A stretch of 64,000 nucleotides of DNA from Micromonospora sp. MP36. Its GTDB lineage: Bacteria > Actinomycetota > Actinomycetes > Mycobacteriales > Micromonosporaceae. The notes under the pieces are model-generated. The model saw only the letters and a program-made list of their open reading frames with translations. It had not been told where the DNA came from and did no database searches. The stretch lies in contig NZ_VSFA01000034.1 in the NCBI RefSeq assembly GCF_008119785.1, positions 1-64,000 on the forward strand. The letters are read 5' to 3'. Made by a program: the position numbers and the translations under genes. How positions within the stretch are numbered: position 1 is the first letter of the stretch; every line of letters begins with the position of its first letter. Below are positions 36,266 to 44,928 of the stretch, in pieces.

Positions 36266-36658
36266 ATGGCGACCTGGGACGACGTACGCCGGATCGCGCT
36301 CGCCCTGCCGGAGACCACCGAGCGCGGCAGCCACGACGACCGGCCCGCCTGGCGGGTCCGGGACAAGCCGTTCGTCTGGGAGCGCCCGCTGCGCCGCGCC
36401 GACCTCGACGCCCTCGGCGACGCCGCTCCCGACGGCCCGATCCTCGGCGTCCGGGTGCCCGACCTCGGCGCCAAGGAGGCACTGCTGGCCGACGACCCCA
36501 CGGTCTACTTCACCACCCCGCACTTCGACGGATACCCGGCCGTGCTGGTCCGGCTCGACCGGGTCGACGTCGCGGAGCTGGCCGAGCTGATCACCGAGGC
36601 GTGGTACACCCGCGCCCCGAAGCGGCTCGCCGCCGCCCATCGGGCGGAGACCCGGTGA
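36266..36658 (+). CDS. MmcQ/YjbR-like DNA-binding-fold protein
   Basis: 130 residues with the YjbR double-wing fold: WDDVRRIALALPETTERGS, then AWRVRDKPFVWERPL, then VYFTTPHFDGYPAVLVRLDRVD and LITEAWYTRAPKRL. Function is unknown despite the DNA-binding-like fold. The stop overlaps the next gene start by four bases. It looks like ordinary chromosomal content rather than part of the pathway. Confidence 0.85.
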   Translation: MATWDDVRRIALALPETTERGSHDDRPAWRVRDKPFVWERPLRRADLDALGDAAPDGPILGVRVPDLGAKEALLADDPTVYFTTPHFDGYPAVLVRLDRVDVAELAELITEAWYTRAPKRLAAAHRAETR

Positions 36659-37329
36659 GCGCCCTCCCGCGTCCCGGCTCGCCGTCAGCGCGCCGGGGGC
36701 ACGCGCTGGTGTCCGGGATCGTCTTCGACATGGACGGCACGCTGATCGAGTCGCACGCGGTGGTGCCGGCGGCGTACCGGGCCGCCATCATGGACGGCGG
36801 TGGGCCGGCGCTCTCCGACGCCGAGATCATCGCCGCGTACCCGCTCGGCCCACCGGCCGCGCTGCTGTCCCACCTGCTCGGGCGCCCGGCCACCGACGCG
36901 GACCTCGCCGCCTACCACGCTCACCTGGCCACGCTCGCCGGGCAGGTCACCGTCTATCCCGGCGTGGCGGACGTGCTCGCCGACGTCGCCGGCCGGGTGC
37001 CGGTCGGCCTCTTCACCGGGGCCAGCCACCGGGCCGCCGAGATCCTGCTCGACCGGGCCGGGCTGCGCGGACACTTCCGGGTGGTCCTCGGCGGGGACGA
37101 GGTCGCGCGGCCCAAGCCGCACCCGGACGGCGTCCGGCTGGCCTGCCGGCTGCTGGGGCTGGCTCCCCGCCACGCCGCGTACGTGGGTGACTCGCCGCTC
37201 GACCTGCGGGCCGCCCGCAGCAGCGGCGCCGTCGCGGTGGCCGCCGGCTGGGGCCACCAGTACGACGCCGCGGAGCCGGCGGACCTGGCCGCCGGCCGGC
37301 CCGAGGAGCTGCTGGCGCTGCTCGGCTGA
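36655..37329 (+). CDS. HAD-superfamily hydrolase, phosphoglycolate-phosphatase-like
   Basis: 224 residues. HAD motif I VFDMDGTLIES, motif II LFTGAS, motif III region ARPKPHPDGVRLA, motif IV YVGDSPLDLRAARSSG. The cap domain is the small alpha-helical type. Likely phosphatase of a small sugar or glycolate phosphate; the substrate is not assignable. GTG 36655 overlaps the preceding stop; an internal GTG at 36709 directly before the motif I strand is an alternative. Confidence 0.85.
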   Translation: MSALPRPGSPSARRGHALVSGIVFDMDGTLIESHAVVPAAYRAAIMDGGGPALSDAEIIAAYPLGPPAALLSHLLGRPATDADLAAYHAHLATLAGQVTVYPGVADVLADVAGRVPVGLFTGASHRAAEILLDRAGLRGHFRVVLGGDEVARPKPHPDGVRLACRLLGLAPRHAAYVGDSPLDLRAARSSGAVAVAAGWGHQYDAAEPADLAAGRPEELLALLG

Positions 37330-37335
37330 GCGCGG

Positions 37336-37806
37336 TCAGCCCGGCCGGCGCAGCGCGACGTCGACCGCCTCGTCCGGCGTGTCCACGTGCCGCGGGCCGG
37401 GCAGCGGGTCGCCGGCCGGGTCGAGGACCCGCCAGCCACCGAGCACGGCCACCGGTACGCCGCGCCGCATCGCCAGGGCCACCTCACTGAGCGTCCCCCA
37501 CGAGCCGCCGACGGCGATCACCGCGTCGGCGCTCCACACCAGGATCGCGTTGCGGGCCTGCCCCATGTTGGTCACCACCGCCGCCGACACGTCGGCCTCA
37601 CCCGGATCGGTGCCGTCGTCGGGGCGTACCCCGATCACCAGGCCCCCGTGGGCCCGGGCGCCGGCGGCGACGGCGGCCATCACCCCGCCACCCCCGCCAC
37701 AGAGGACGGTCACCCGGCGCTCGGCCAGCAGCTCGCCCACCCGCCGCGCCCACGCCACCTCGCCCGCCGCCGCCGATGCAGGTCCACAGACCGCCACCTG
37801 CACCAT
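37336..37806 (-). CDS. TIGR00725/LOG-like nucleotide-binding Rossmann protein
   Basis: 156 residues. VAVCGPAS at the start, VTVLCGGGGGVMAAVAAGARAHGGLVIGV and AVIAVGGSWGTLSEVALAMRRGVPVAVLGGW match the lysine-decarboxylase-like/LOG superfamily, cytosolic TIGR00725 branch. Some LOG proteins release cytokinin-type bases; this branch is uncharacterised. Convergent with the HAD gene, 6 nt apart. Confidence 0.8.
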   Translation of the reverse strand: MVQVAVCGPASAAAGEVAWARRVGELLAERRVTVLCGGGGGVMAAVAAGARAHGGLVIGVRPDDGTDPGEADVSAAVVTNMGQARNAILVWSADAVIAVGGSWGTLSEVALAMRRGVPVAVLGGWRVLDPAGDPLPGPRHVDTPDEAVDVALRRPG

Positions 37807-37904
37807 TGCCGGCTCACCCCCGGCGCGAGGATATCGCCGGCGTACGCTCCCGGGCGTGCGCCACGCGCCGCGTCCGCTGGATCGGTGCTCCTACCATCGC
37901 CCCT

Positions 37905-38513
37905 GTGAGACGTACCCGGGAGGAGTTGGCGGCCTCACGGTCGGGCGGGCGGGGGTTCGACGCCGGCATGTGGGCGATACTCGCCGTCCCTGTGCTGTTC
38001 CTGCTCGGGCTGACCCTCGGCGGCGTGCTCCTGCTGGTACGCGGCGTCGACGCCACTCTCGCCGAGTATTCGGGAGTGCCCGGGCGGGTGGAGGTCACCC
38101 GCTGCACCCCCGACGGGCGCGTGGAGGGGCGGTGGCACTGCTCCGGGACGTTCGTGGCGGACGACGAGGGTTTCCACATCCGTGACGTCACGATCGAGCC
38201 TTACCTGGAGGGGCGCCCGACCGCGCCGGTCGACGTGCGGGTCAGCGGCCGGGACGCCACGCAGGCATGGACGTCGAGCGGCGTACCGTTCACCGCGATC
38301 GGTGGTGGGCTGGCGTTCCTCGGCATCGTGGGCTGGGGGGTGTGGTCCTGGTTCCGGGACGACGACCCGGAGGAGGGGTTGTCGAAGCGGGCCCGCCGCC
38401 GCCTCGAACGGCAACGCAAGGGGCGGGCTGGTCCTCCGCAACTGGGCAACCGGGCTCGCCGCCGGCGGCGCAAGCGACGCCTGGACCAGCGTCAGGGCGA
38501 CGTCCCGACGTGA
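37905..38513 (+). CDS. Two-pass membrane protein, unknown
   Basis: 202 residues. TM1 is at about 22-46 (AILAVPVLFLLGLTLGGVLLLV) and TM2 at about 128-150 (FTAIGGGLAFLGIVGWGVWSWF). Between them lies an extracellular beta domain (GRVEVTRCTPDGRVEGRWHCSGTFVADDEGFHI, with two Cys); the cytoplasmic tail is very basic (RRRLERQRKG, then RARRRRRKRRL). The layout resembles DUF3592-type proteins but no name is certain. GTG 37905 is the first codon giving this topology. Confidence 0.65.
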   Translation: MRRTREELAASRSGGRGFDAGMWAILAVPVLFLLGLTLGGVLLLVRGVDATLAEYSGVPGRVEVTRCTPDGRVEGRWHCSGTFVADDEGFHIRDVTIEPYLEGRPTAPVDVRVSGRDATQAWTSSGVPFTAIGGGLAFLGIVGWGVWSWFRDDDPEEGLSKRARRRLERQRKGRAGPPQLGNRARRRRRKRRLDQRQGDVPT

Positions 38514-38584
38514 CCGGCCTTTCCGCGTCCGTCCGCGTGTTTTCCAGGCTGCCGTCTATCGCTCCCGTCGGATAGCGTGCCGTC

Positions 38585-39304
38585 ATGCCATCGACGTTGT
38601 GCGAAGCGACCGACCCGCACTGCCTTCGGGAAGGCGAGAGCGCGGCGCTGCTGCGGGGGCATCCGTGGCGGCGGTTCGTGGTGCTGGGCGACAGCGTGGC
38701 GGAGGGGCTGTGCGAGCCGGTCGACGGCTACTCCGACCTGCAGTGGGCCGACCGGATCGCCGCCGAGCTGCGCGCGGTCCAGCCCGCGCTGGTCTACCGG
38801 AACCTGGGGCGGCGCGGGCTGCGCGCGCACGAGGTGCGGGCGGCCCAGCTGGCGCCGGCGCTGGCGTTCGGCCCCGACCTGGCGCTGGTGGTGTGCGGCG
38901 GCAACGACGCCTTCCGGCCCGGGTACGACCCGGGCGCGGTGGACGCCGAGCTGGCCGCGATGATCACCGCCCTCCAGGACGCCGGAGCGGACGTGATCAC
39001 GGTCGGCATGTTCGACGTCTCGCACAGCCCCGCCGTCCCCGAAGCGCTCCGCGCTGGCCTCGGCGAGCGGATGCGTCGACTCTCGGCCCACACCGGACGC
39101 CTGGCCGAACGGCTCGGCACCCGGCACGTGCACCTCACCGACCATCCGGCCGTCGCCGACCCGTCGCTGTACAGCAGCGACGGCCGGCACGGCAGCGCCC
39201 GCAGCGACGCCATCGCCACCGCCGAGACCCTCCGGGTGCTGGGCACCCGCGTAACCGGCTCGCCACGCCACGTGTCGAACGGGGCACAGATCGAGCGCCG
39301 GTGA
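38585..39304 (+). CDS. Cytoplasmic SGNH/GDSL hydrolase
   Basis: 239 residues. Block I FVVLGDSVAEGL with the nucleophile Ser, block II NLGRRGLRAHEV, block III VVCGGNDAF (GxND), and block V with Asp/His in HLTDHPAV or DGRHGSARSD. There is no signal peptide. Likely carboxylesterase; substrate unknown. ATG 38585 directly precedes the fold. Its stop is 15 nt before the next gene, with which it may be co-transcribed. Confidence 0.8.
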   Translation: MPSTLCEATDPHCLREGESAALLRGHPWRRFVVLGDSVAEGLCEPVDGYSDLQWADRIAAELRAVQPALVYRNLGRRGLRAHEVRAAQLAPALAFGPDLALVVCGGNDAFRPGYDPGAVDAELAAMITALQDAGADVITVGMFDVSHSPAVPEALRAGLGERMRRLSAHTGRLAERLGTRHVHLTDHPAVADPSLYSSDGRHGSARSDAIATAETLRVLGTRVTGSPRHVSNGAQIERR

Positions 39305-39319
39305 TGGCACAATCCCGAA

Positions 39320-40834
39320 ATGCCGCCTCTGTTCGCGACGACCCGTCCCGCAGCGTCCATCAGCGACCACGGCCTGTTCGACGCGGTCGAGGACGCCCTA
39401 CCGGCCCTGGGGTCCGCCGACCCGGTGGTGCCCGACAACGACGCCGGCGCGCTCGGCTGGGGGCTCGCCTGGCGGATGCAGGCGTACCTGCTCATGGCGG
39501 AGGCGACCGGCGACCCGAGCCACCTCGGTCGCCTGGTGCGCATGGCGGACGCGGTCATCGCGGCGCGGGACCACCTGCGGGGCGTGCGGGACCACCGCGG
39601 CCTCAGCCTGCCGGTGTGGAGTTCCGCCGGCAAGTTCACCGTGGCCACCGCCGTGGTCCCGGACGTGGCCGGCGCCCCGGCCCTGCGCGTGCACCACTGT
39701 CCACCGCACGGGGTGAAGGCCGCGGTCCAGGTCACCCCGGTCGGGGACGGCCGGTTCGCGCTCACGGTCACCCCGGCCGGTGACCGGCCGCCGATCGTGC
39801 TGGCGGACCTCAGCCTCGCTCCCACCGATCCGCGACGGGCCGACCGGGTGGCCTACGAGCAGCACAGCGCCGACGCGCCGGTGACCGTGGACCTGCTCGA
39901 CCCGCCGCCGGGCGCCGCGGCGGCGGCGACCGGCTCGCCCGACGTTCGCCGGATCCGGCCCGGCAGCTACCGGTGCCGGCCCGCCCGGGTGGCCCTGGCC
40001 GCACAGACCGGGATGATCACCTACCCGCTCGCCGGTCTCGCCCGGCTCGCCCGCGAACGGCCCGACCTGGTGCCCGCCGCCGTCGCCGCGCGCACCGACG
40101 ACTATCTCGCGGTGGCGCACGAGGCGCTGGCCGTGCACGACCACCAGTGGCGGGTCTCGGCCGACGGGGAGGGCTACCACGTCTGGTTGCCGGACGAGCC
40201 GGTCGGGTTCGCCGGGGCCGAACTGCCCACCAATGAGTTCCTCGCCGTCGGACGGACGCTGATCCAGCTCGCCGCCGCGACCGGCGATCGCGGCTACGTC
40301 GACCGCGCGGTCGCCATGGCCCGCACCCTGCGCCGGCAGATGCAGCTCCGGAGGGGTGCCCTGGTGTGGTCGTACTGGCCCTCGTTCGGCCGGGTCTACC
40401 GCGGCTGGGCGAAGACCGGCGACCCGGTCCGTGACGGCTCGCGCTACCGTCCGCAGTTCCACGGGGTGACGTCGGCCGAGGACGTCACCCACGCACTGCT
40501 CGACATCGACTTCGCCGTGCTGTACCACTCGACGCCCCGGCTGCCCGAGGTCTTCTCGGAGGCCGACATGCGGGCCCTGGCGCGTACCTTCACCCACCAC
40601 GTGCGCGTGCGCCGCCTCGGCCGGCGGCCGACCGTGCGCCGCGACCTCAGCGGCGCCGGTCGACCCGGCACGGCACGCCACGAGGCGCACGTCGCCGGGT
40701 GGCTGCCGCTGCGCCGCTGGGATCCCACGGTGGCGAAGGCGGTTTCCGCCGTCCAGCGCAGCCGCCGCCCGGTGCCGCCGATGGCCGTCGACGCCTACTG
40801 CGCCGCCCTCCTCACCCGTTGGCGCCGCCCCTGA
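39320..40834 (+). CDS. Unknown protein, alpha/alpha-toroid-like (epimerase-like)
   Basis: 504 residues without signal peptide. Repeated helical pairs (LGWGLAWRMQAYLLMAEATGDPSHLGRLVRMADAV, then FLAVGRTLIQLAAATGDRGYVDRAVAMARTL, then DVTHALLDIDFAVLYH) suggest an (alpha/alpha)-barrel like D-glucuronyl C5-epimerases or unsaturated glucuronyl hydrolases. A central beta-rich insert lies at about 110-220. Aromatic patch WSYWPSFGRVYRGWAKTGD near residue 355 may line an active site. Function is not known. It ends 6 bp from the convergent ATP-grasp gene. Confidence 0.55.
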   Translation: MPPLFATTRPAASISDHGLFDAVEDALPALGSADPVVPDNDAGALGWGLAWRMQAYLLMAEATGDPSHLGRLVRMADAVIAARDHLRGVRDHRGLSLPVWSSAGKFTVATAVVPDVAGAPALRVHHCPPHGVKAAVQVTPVGDGRFALTVTPAGDRPPIVLADLSLAPTDPRRADRVAYEQHSADAPVTVDLLDPPPGAAAAATGSPDVRRIRPGSYRCRPARVALAAQTGMITYPLAGLARLARERPDLVPAAVAARTDDYLAVAHEALAVHDHQWRVSADGEGYHVWLPDEPVGFAGAELPTNEFLAVGRTLIQLAAATGDRGYVDRAVAMARTLRRQMQLRRGALVWSYWPSFGRVYRGWAKTGDPVRDGSRYRPQFHGVTSAEDVTHALLDIDFAVLYHSTPRLPEVFSEADMRALARTFTHHVRVRRLGRRPTVRRDLSGAGRPGTARHEAHVAGWLPLRRWDPTVAKAVSAVQRSRRPVPPMAVDAYCAALLTRWRRP

Positions 40835-40840
40835 CCCGGT

Positions 40841-42196
40841 TCAGCCGGTGAGGAGGACGCCGGTCATGAGGACGCCGCGGGCCAGGTTGAGCACCGGCTC
40901 GCAGCCCGGGTAGCCGACCCGGGCCAGGGCGCCGGAGCCGGTCCGGCCGAACAGGTACGGGGCCAGGCTGTACGGCACCGCGGCGCGGACCGTCTCCCCG
41001 GTCTCGATCTGCACGAAGTCCATCGCCACCCGGTCGGCCTCGTGGTAGCGCTGGAGGATGTTGCCGCCCGCGTCGATCGCGGCGCGGACGCCGTCCGCCC
41101 AGGCCACCGCGCTCATCTCCCGGCCGATCAGCACCCCGTGCCCGGCCGAGCCACCGGCCGGTTTCGCCACCAGGTCGGCCTGCTCGGCCAGCGCGCGGTC
41201 CAGTTGGTCGGCGGTGAGCGCCACGGTGTGCGGGACGTACCGGCGGATCAGCGCCCGGTCGGTCTCCGACAGCAGCGGAAGGTCGGCCCAGAGCCAGGCG
41301 TAGTTCAGCTTGTTGCTGAGCAGCCAGGCGGCGGTGCTGACGAACATCGGCAGGGTGCCGGCCGCGAGGGCCCCGGCGACGGCGTCCAGGCCGGCGCTGG
41401 GGGTGACCCGGTTGGGCACGAACAGCCGGAACAGCGCGTCCACCGGGTCGCCGCCGACCACGAGCCGCCGCTCCTCGTCGAGGGTGGCGGTGGAGAGCGG
41501 GGCGATGACCAGGTCGATGCCGAACCGCTTGGCCTGGTCGGCGAGCGGGGCGAGGATCCGGATGAACGTCTCCGGGTCGTCCAGCCCCGGGTATTCCGCG
41601 TCGAAGTCCATCAGCAGCGCCACCCGGGCCCCGTCGGCCAGCCCGAGGGTGTCCCGGATCGCCACGAACCGCTGGTCCAGCAGGGACGGCGCCGGGCGGA
41701 CCGGCAGCCCGTCGAGCAGACCGTGCTCCCGGTAGAGGTCGGCGTAGCGGTAGATCACCGTGTCCGCGTCGAAGCCGCCGCCGAGGCTGCTGTCGATGTT
41801 GTACTCCACGATGCACGGCACCCCGCCGGAGAGCAGCACGTCCGGCCGGTACGCGGCGAGCAGCCCCTCGTGCAGCGGCTCGTCCTCATCGAGCAGCTTG
41901 GTCTCCCCCGCCGGCACGTCGAGCAGCCGGCGCAGTTCCCCGGCGGTGCGGGCGCGCCGCTGGCACGCCTCCAGGATGAGCTGGGCGATCCGGTCGCAGA
42001 CCTCGTTCAGCTCGCGGAACGCGTCGGCGGTGAGCACCGGCGGCCGGGCCAGCCGCCACTGCTTGTTGTACGTCGCCCGGCCGTGGTAGATCCGCGCCCA
42101 CTCGGCGGCGCCGGCGGCCACCATCGCCCGGCGGGTCGGCTCGGGAAGGTCCGTCCACGCCTGCTCGGCGGGCGGCCACGGGTAGTTCGGGTCCAT
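40841..42196 (-). CDS. Circularly permuted ATP-grasp ligase-like protein
   Basis: 451 residues. Seen: VEYNIDSSLGGGFDADTVIYRYADLY, DFDAEYPGLDDPETFI, an ATP-binding lysine region ADLVAKPAGGSAGHGVLIG, and a late strand RVAMDFVQIETGETVRAAVPYSLAPYLFG. This fits permuted ATP-grasp enzymes (glutathionylspermidine-synthase-like), which join a carboxylate to an amine through an acyl phosphate. It is the last gene of the minus-strand biosynthetic operon, three bases after E1 beta. A plausible role is amide formation between the polyketide acid and an amine such as 4-hydroxyphenylglycine; this is inference. Confidence 0.6.
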   Translation of the reverse strand: MDPNYPWPPAEQAWTDLPEPTRRAMVAAGAAEWARIYHGRATYNKQWRLARPPVLTADAFRELNEVCDRIAQLILEACQRRARTAGELRRLLDVPAGETKLLDEDEPLHEGLLAAYRPDVLLSGGVPCIVEYNIDSSLGGGFDADTVIYRYADLYREHGLLDGLPVRPAPSLLDQRFVAIRDTLGLADGARVALLMDFDAEYPGLDDPETFIRILAPLADQAKRFGIDLVIAPLSTATLDEERRLVVGGDPVDALFRLFVPNRVTPSAGLDAVAGALAAGTLPMFVSTAAWLLSNKLNYAWLWADLPLLSETDRALIRRYVPHTVALTADQLDRALAEQADLVAKPAGGSAGHGVLIGREMSAVAWADGVRAAIDAGGNILQRYHEADRVAMDFVQIETGETVRAAVPYSLAPYLFGRTGSGALARVGYPGCEPVLNLARGVLMTGVLLTG

Positions 42197-42199
42197 CGG

Positions 42200-43165
42200 T
42201 CAACCGTCCTTCATGGTGAGTTGGATGGCGGCGGTGAGCTGGTCGCGGCCGGGCTGCACGGCCCGGTCCAGGGCGGGTGCGAAGGGCAGCACGGCGCCGT
42301 CCGGGCGGGTGACCCGGCGGGGCGGCGCGAGCAGCCGCACCCGCTCGACCACCGTCGCGATGATCTCGCCGGCGATGCCGCAGGACCGGTTGGAGTCATC
42401 CACCACGACGAGACGCCCGGTGCGCGACACCGACCCGACCAGCCCGTCCCAGTCGACCGGGTACAGCGTCCGGGGGTCGAAGACCTCCACCGACACCTGG
42501 TCGGCCAGCTCGTCGGCGACGGCGAGCGCGTCGTGCACCAGGTGCCCGACCGCCACCACGGTGACGTCCGTTCCGGGGCGCCGCACCACGCCCCGCCCCA
42601 GCGGCACCGGCGCCAGGTCCACGACGTCAGCCCGCACGTCGAGGGCCCCGGCGGGGGCGAAGACCACCACCGGGTCGTCGCAGCGGATCGCCGACACCAG
42701 CAGGCCGTACGCGTCGGCCGGGGTGGCCGGCACCACCGTGGTCACCCCGACGTGGGCGAAGAGGCTGTACGGGTGGTCGGAGTGCTGCCCGGCCCAGCCG
42801 GTCCGGGAGCCGGAGCCGGGCACCAGGTAGGTGACCGGCACGGCGCACTGCCCCCCGGTCATCAGTGGGAACTTGTGCGCGTGGTTGACGATCTGCTCGA
42901 AGACCAGGAAGAGCAGCGACGGGATCTGGAACTCGAGCACCGGTCGCAGCCCGGCCAGCGCGGCGCCGGTGGCGAAGCTGGTGAACGCCTGCTCGGACAG
43001 CGGGGTGTCGAGGACCCGCTCCGGCCCGAACCGCTTGAGCAGCCCGGAGGTGACGTTCGCGGCGGCGACCCGGATGTCCTCGCCGAGCAGGAAGACCGAC
43101 TCGTCGCGGGTCATCTCGTCGGCGAGCGCCCGGGTGAGCGCCCTGCGGTAGGAGAGCCGGGGCAT
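42200..43165 (-). CDS. ThDP-dependent 2-oxoacid dehydrogenase E1 beta-like subunit
   Basis: 321 residues. LSYRRALTRALADEM, FLLGEDIRVAAANVT, DTPLSEQAFTSFATGAALAGLRPVLEFQ and the C-terminal transketolase domain DVTVVAVGHLVHDALAVAD...VEVFDPRTLYPVD mark it as an E1 beta (acetoin/pyruvate dehydrogenase type) distinct from bkdB. It pairs with the alpha gene just upstream by a one-base overlap. There is no E2 or E3 gene beside it, so it may catalyse decarboxylation or acyloin-type transfer rather than a full dehydrogenase reaction, as do AviB1/AviB2-like pairs in antibiotic clusters. Confidence 0.85.
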   Translation of the reverse strand: MPRLSYRRALTRALADEMTRDESVFLLGEDIRVAAANVTSGLLKRFGPERVLDTPLSEQAFTSFATGAALAGLRPVLEFQIPSLLFLVFEQIVNHAHKFPLMTGGQCAVPVTYLVPGSGSRTGWAGQHSDHPYSLFAHVGVTTVVPATPADAYGLLVSAIRCDDPVVVFAPAGALDVRADVVDLAPVPLGRGVVRRPGTDVTVVAVGHLVHDALAVADELADQVSVEVFDPRTLYPVDWDGLVGSVSRTGRLVVVDDSNRSCGIAGEIIATVVERVRLLAPPRRVTRPDGAVLPFAPALDRAVQPGRDQLTAAIQLTMKDG

Positions 43166-44133
43166 CAGCCACCTCCGGTCCGGGCGGTGAGCCCGCTGGC
43201 GTACAGGTGCTCCAGTGCCGCGGCCGGGTCCGGGGGCGGGCTGGCCAGGGCGTACGCGACGGCCGCGGCGAGGGTCGCCTCGACCTCGGCGTCGACGGCC
43301 GCCCGGGCCGCCGGGGGCAGCCGGGCGCCCTGGATGTCGACCGGGTCCCGGGACCGGCCGGCCGCCACCTCGTCGGGCGGGCGGTATTCGAGGCGTACCG
43401 CGTGCTCGAAGGTGTGGTGGGCGTCGAACCGGTAGGTGTGCGCCTCGACCAGCTCCGGGCCGCCGCCCGCGCGCATCCGGGCGACGGCGGCGGCGGTGGC
43501 GTCGCGTACCTGCTCGGGGTCCTGCCCGTCCACGACGGTGGCCGGCATGCCGAACGCGGCCGCGCGGCCGGCGATGGTGCCGGCGACCGCGCCCGCGACG
43601 GGCATGGTGGTGGCGTAGCCGTTGTTCTCGCAGACGAACAGCACCGGCACCCGCCAAAGCGCGGCCAGGTTGAACGCCTCCAGCAGCATCCCCTCGTTGA
43701 CCGCGCCGTCGCCGAAGAAGGTCGCCCCGACGAGGTCGTCGCCGCGCCGCCGGCGCGCCCACACCGCTCCGGTGAGGATCGCGCCGGCAGCCCCGACGAT
43801 GGCGTTGGCGCCGAGCACCCCGACGCCGAAGTCCGCGGCGTGCATCGACCCGCCCCGGCCCCGGTTGAGCCCGGTGACCCGGCCGCAGAGCTCGGCGAGC
43901 ATCCGGGCCGGGTCGGCGCCCTTCCCGAGCACGTGCCCGTGCCCGCGGTGGGTGCCGGTCACCAGGTCGCCGTCGCGCAGCGCGGCGCAGACCCCGGCGG
44001 CGATCCCCTCCTGCCCCAGGTACGGGTGGATGCCGCCGACGATCTCCCCGGCGCGGACCAGCTCGATCGCCCTCTCCTCGAAGCGGCGGATCAGCCGTAC
44101 CGTCCGGTAGAGCCGGACCGGATCGTGGGTCAC
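43165..44133 (-). CDS. ThDP-dependent 2-oxoacid dehydrogenase E1 alpha-like subunit
   Basis: 322 residues. RLYRTVRLIRRFEERAIELV, GGIHPYLGQEGIAAGV, THRGHGHVLGKGADP and RGRGGSMHAADF are typical of pyruvate/acetoin-dehydrogenase E1 alpha. The ThDP motif GDGAVNEGMLLEAFNLAAL...CENNGYA is complete. GTG 44133 overlaps the upstream DUF3050 stop as GTGA. In this locus the likely oxoacid is 4-hydroxybenzoylformate, the product expected from HmaS and Hmo; its decarboxylation would give an activated 4-hydroxybenzoyl or aldehyde unit. Pyruvate is the conventional alternative. Confidence 0.85.
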   Translation of the reverse strand: MTHDPVRLYRTVRLIRRFEERAIELVRAGEIVGGIHPYLGQEGIAAGVCAALRDGDLVTGTHRGHGHVLGKGADPARMLAELCGRVTGLNRGRGGSMHAADFGVGVLGANAIVGAAGAILTGAVWARRRRGDDLVGATFFGDGAVNEGMLLEAFNLAALWRVPVLFVCENNGYATTMPVAGAVAGTIAGRAAAFGMPATVVDGQDPEQVRDATAAAVARMRAGGGPELVEAHTYRFDAHHTFEHAVRLEYRPPDEVAAGRSRDPVDIQGARLPPAARAAVDAEVEATLAAAVAYALASPPPDPAAALEHLYASGLTARTGGG

Positions 44134-44927
44134 GCCGGCCGCCCCTCCTTGACGGCGGCCAGGATGTGGTCCCAGAGTCGGGCCCGGGCGGCGAGCGCGG
44201 TGTTGACGGTGTCGGCGCACTGCTGCCACTTGGCGTCGTCGTCGCCGCACAGGTCGGCGAGCATCTGCATGGCCATCGGGGTGTGCTGCTCCCCGTCGAC
44301 CTCGATGTGCCGCTCCAGGTAGTCGACGAACTTGTTGAGCCGCTGGCTGCGTTCGTTGACGGCGACGACCTGGGTGAACATCTCGGGGATGAGGTCCTCC
44401 CGGCCGAACGCGAAGGCAGCCGCCTGGCAGTGCACCGGGGTGCTCTCGATGATCCGCCAGGTGGTGCCGGCGAACGCGGCGGACGGGGCCGGCACGCCGG
44501 CCTCGACCAGCGCCTCGGTGACCGGCCGGCCGGCGCGCAGCAGGTCGATCAGCCGCGCCACGGCGGTGGTGTCCGCGCCCGCCTCCGTCATGCCCTGCAC
44601 GTAGAGCTCGAAGTGGCTGAGGTAGCCGTCGTCCAGCTCGTCGCTCTCCTCCACCATGACGATGTCGTTGATCAGGCGGCGGCTGCCGGTCGGGCCGGTC
44701 GGGATCCACGGCACGGTGACGCAGGTGAGCTGGCGCTGCAGCGACTTGAGCAGCGACATGAAGTCCCACACCGCGAAGACGTGGTGCTCCATGAAGGTGA
44801 CCAGCGCGTCGTGGCTGTCCAGGTTGGCGTACAGCGGGTGCTGGACCACCACGTCGCGACGGTCGGCCACCGCCCGTTCGAGCCGCTCGATGCCGGGATG
44901 TGTCCTACCCCAGTCGTACCGTGACAT
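44130..44927 (-). CDS. DUF3050 protein, heme-oxygenase-like fold
   Basis: 265 residues, helical. DUF3050 hallmarks: LYANLDSHDALVTFMEHHVFAVWDFMSLLKSLQRQ, NDIVMVEESDELDDGYLSHFELY, and NKFVDYLERHIEVDGEQHTPMAMQML. The Glu/His residues in FMEHH, VEESDE...SHFE and the RHIEVDGEQH helix are placed like the ligands of heme-oxygenase-like diiron oxidases (HDO superfamily; UndA, SznF, BesC). Catalysis is inference. The ATG has GGGAGG upstream and sits one base after the PhyH gene, so it belongs to the pathway operon. Confidence 0.75.
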   Translation of the reverse strand: MSRYDWGRTHPGIERLERAVADRRDVVVQHPLYANLDSHDALVTFMEHHVFAVWDFMSLLKSLQRQLTCVTVPWIPTGPTGSRRLINDIVMVEESDELDDGYLSHFELYVQGMTEAGADTTAVARLIDLLRAGRPVTEALVEAGVPAPSAAFAGTTWRIIESTPVHCQAAAFAFGREDLIPEMFTQVVAVNERSQRLNKFVDYLERHIEVDGEQHTPMAMQMLADLCGDDDAKWQQCADTVNTALAARARLWDHILAAVKEGRPA

Positions 44928-44928
44928 G

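Noticed and set aside
42200..44133. Second copy of branched-chain 2-oxoacid dehydrogenase E1
   Set aside because: The E1 beta lacks the EHHCDSSEAYYAH loop seen in bkdB and the alpha lacks the BkdA N-terminal extension; motifs are of the acetoin/pyruvate type, and no E2 follows.
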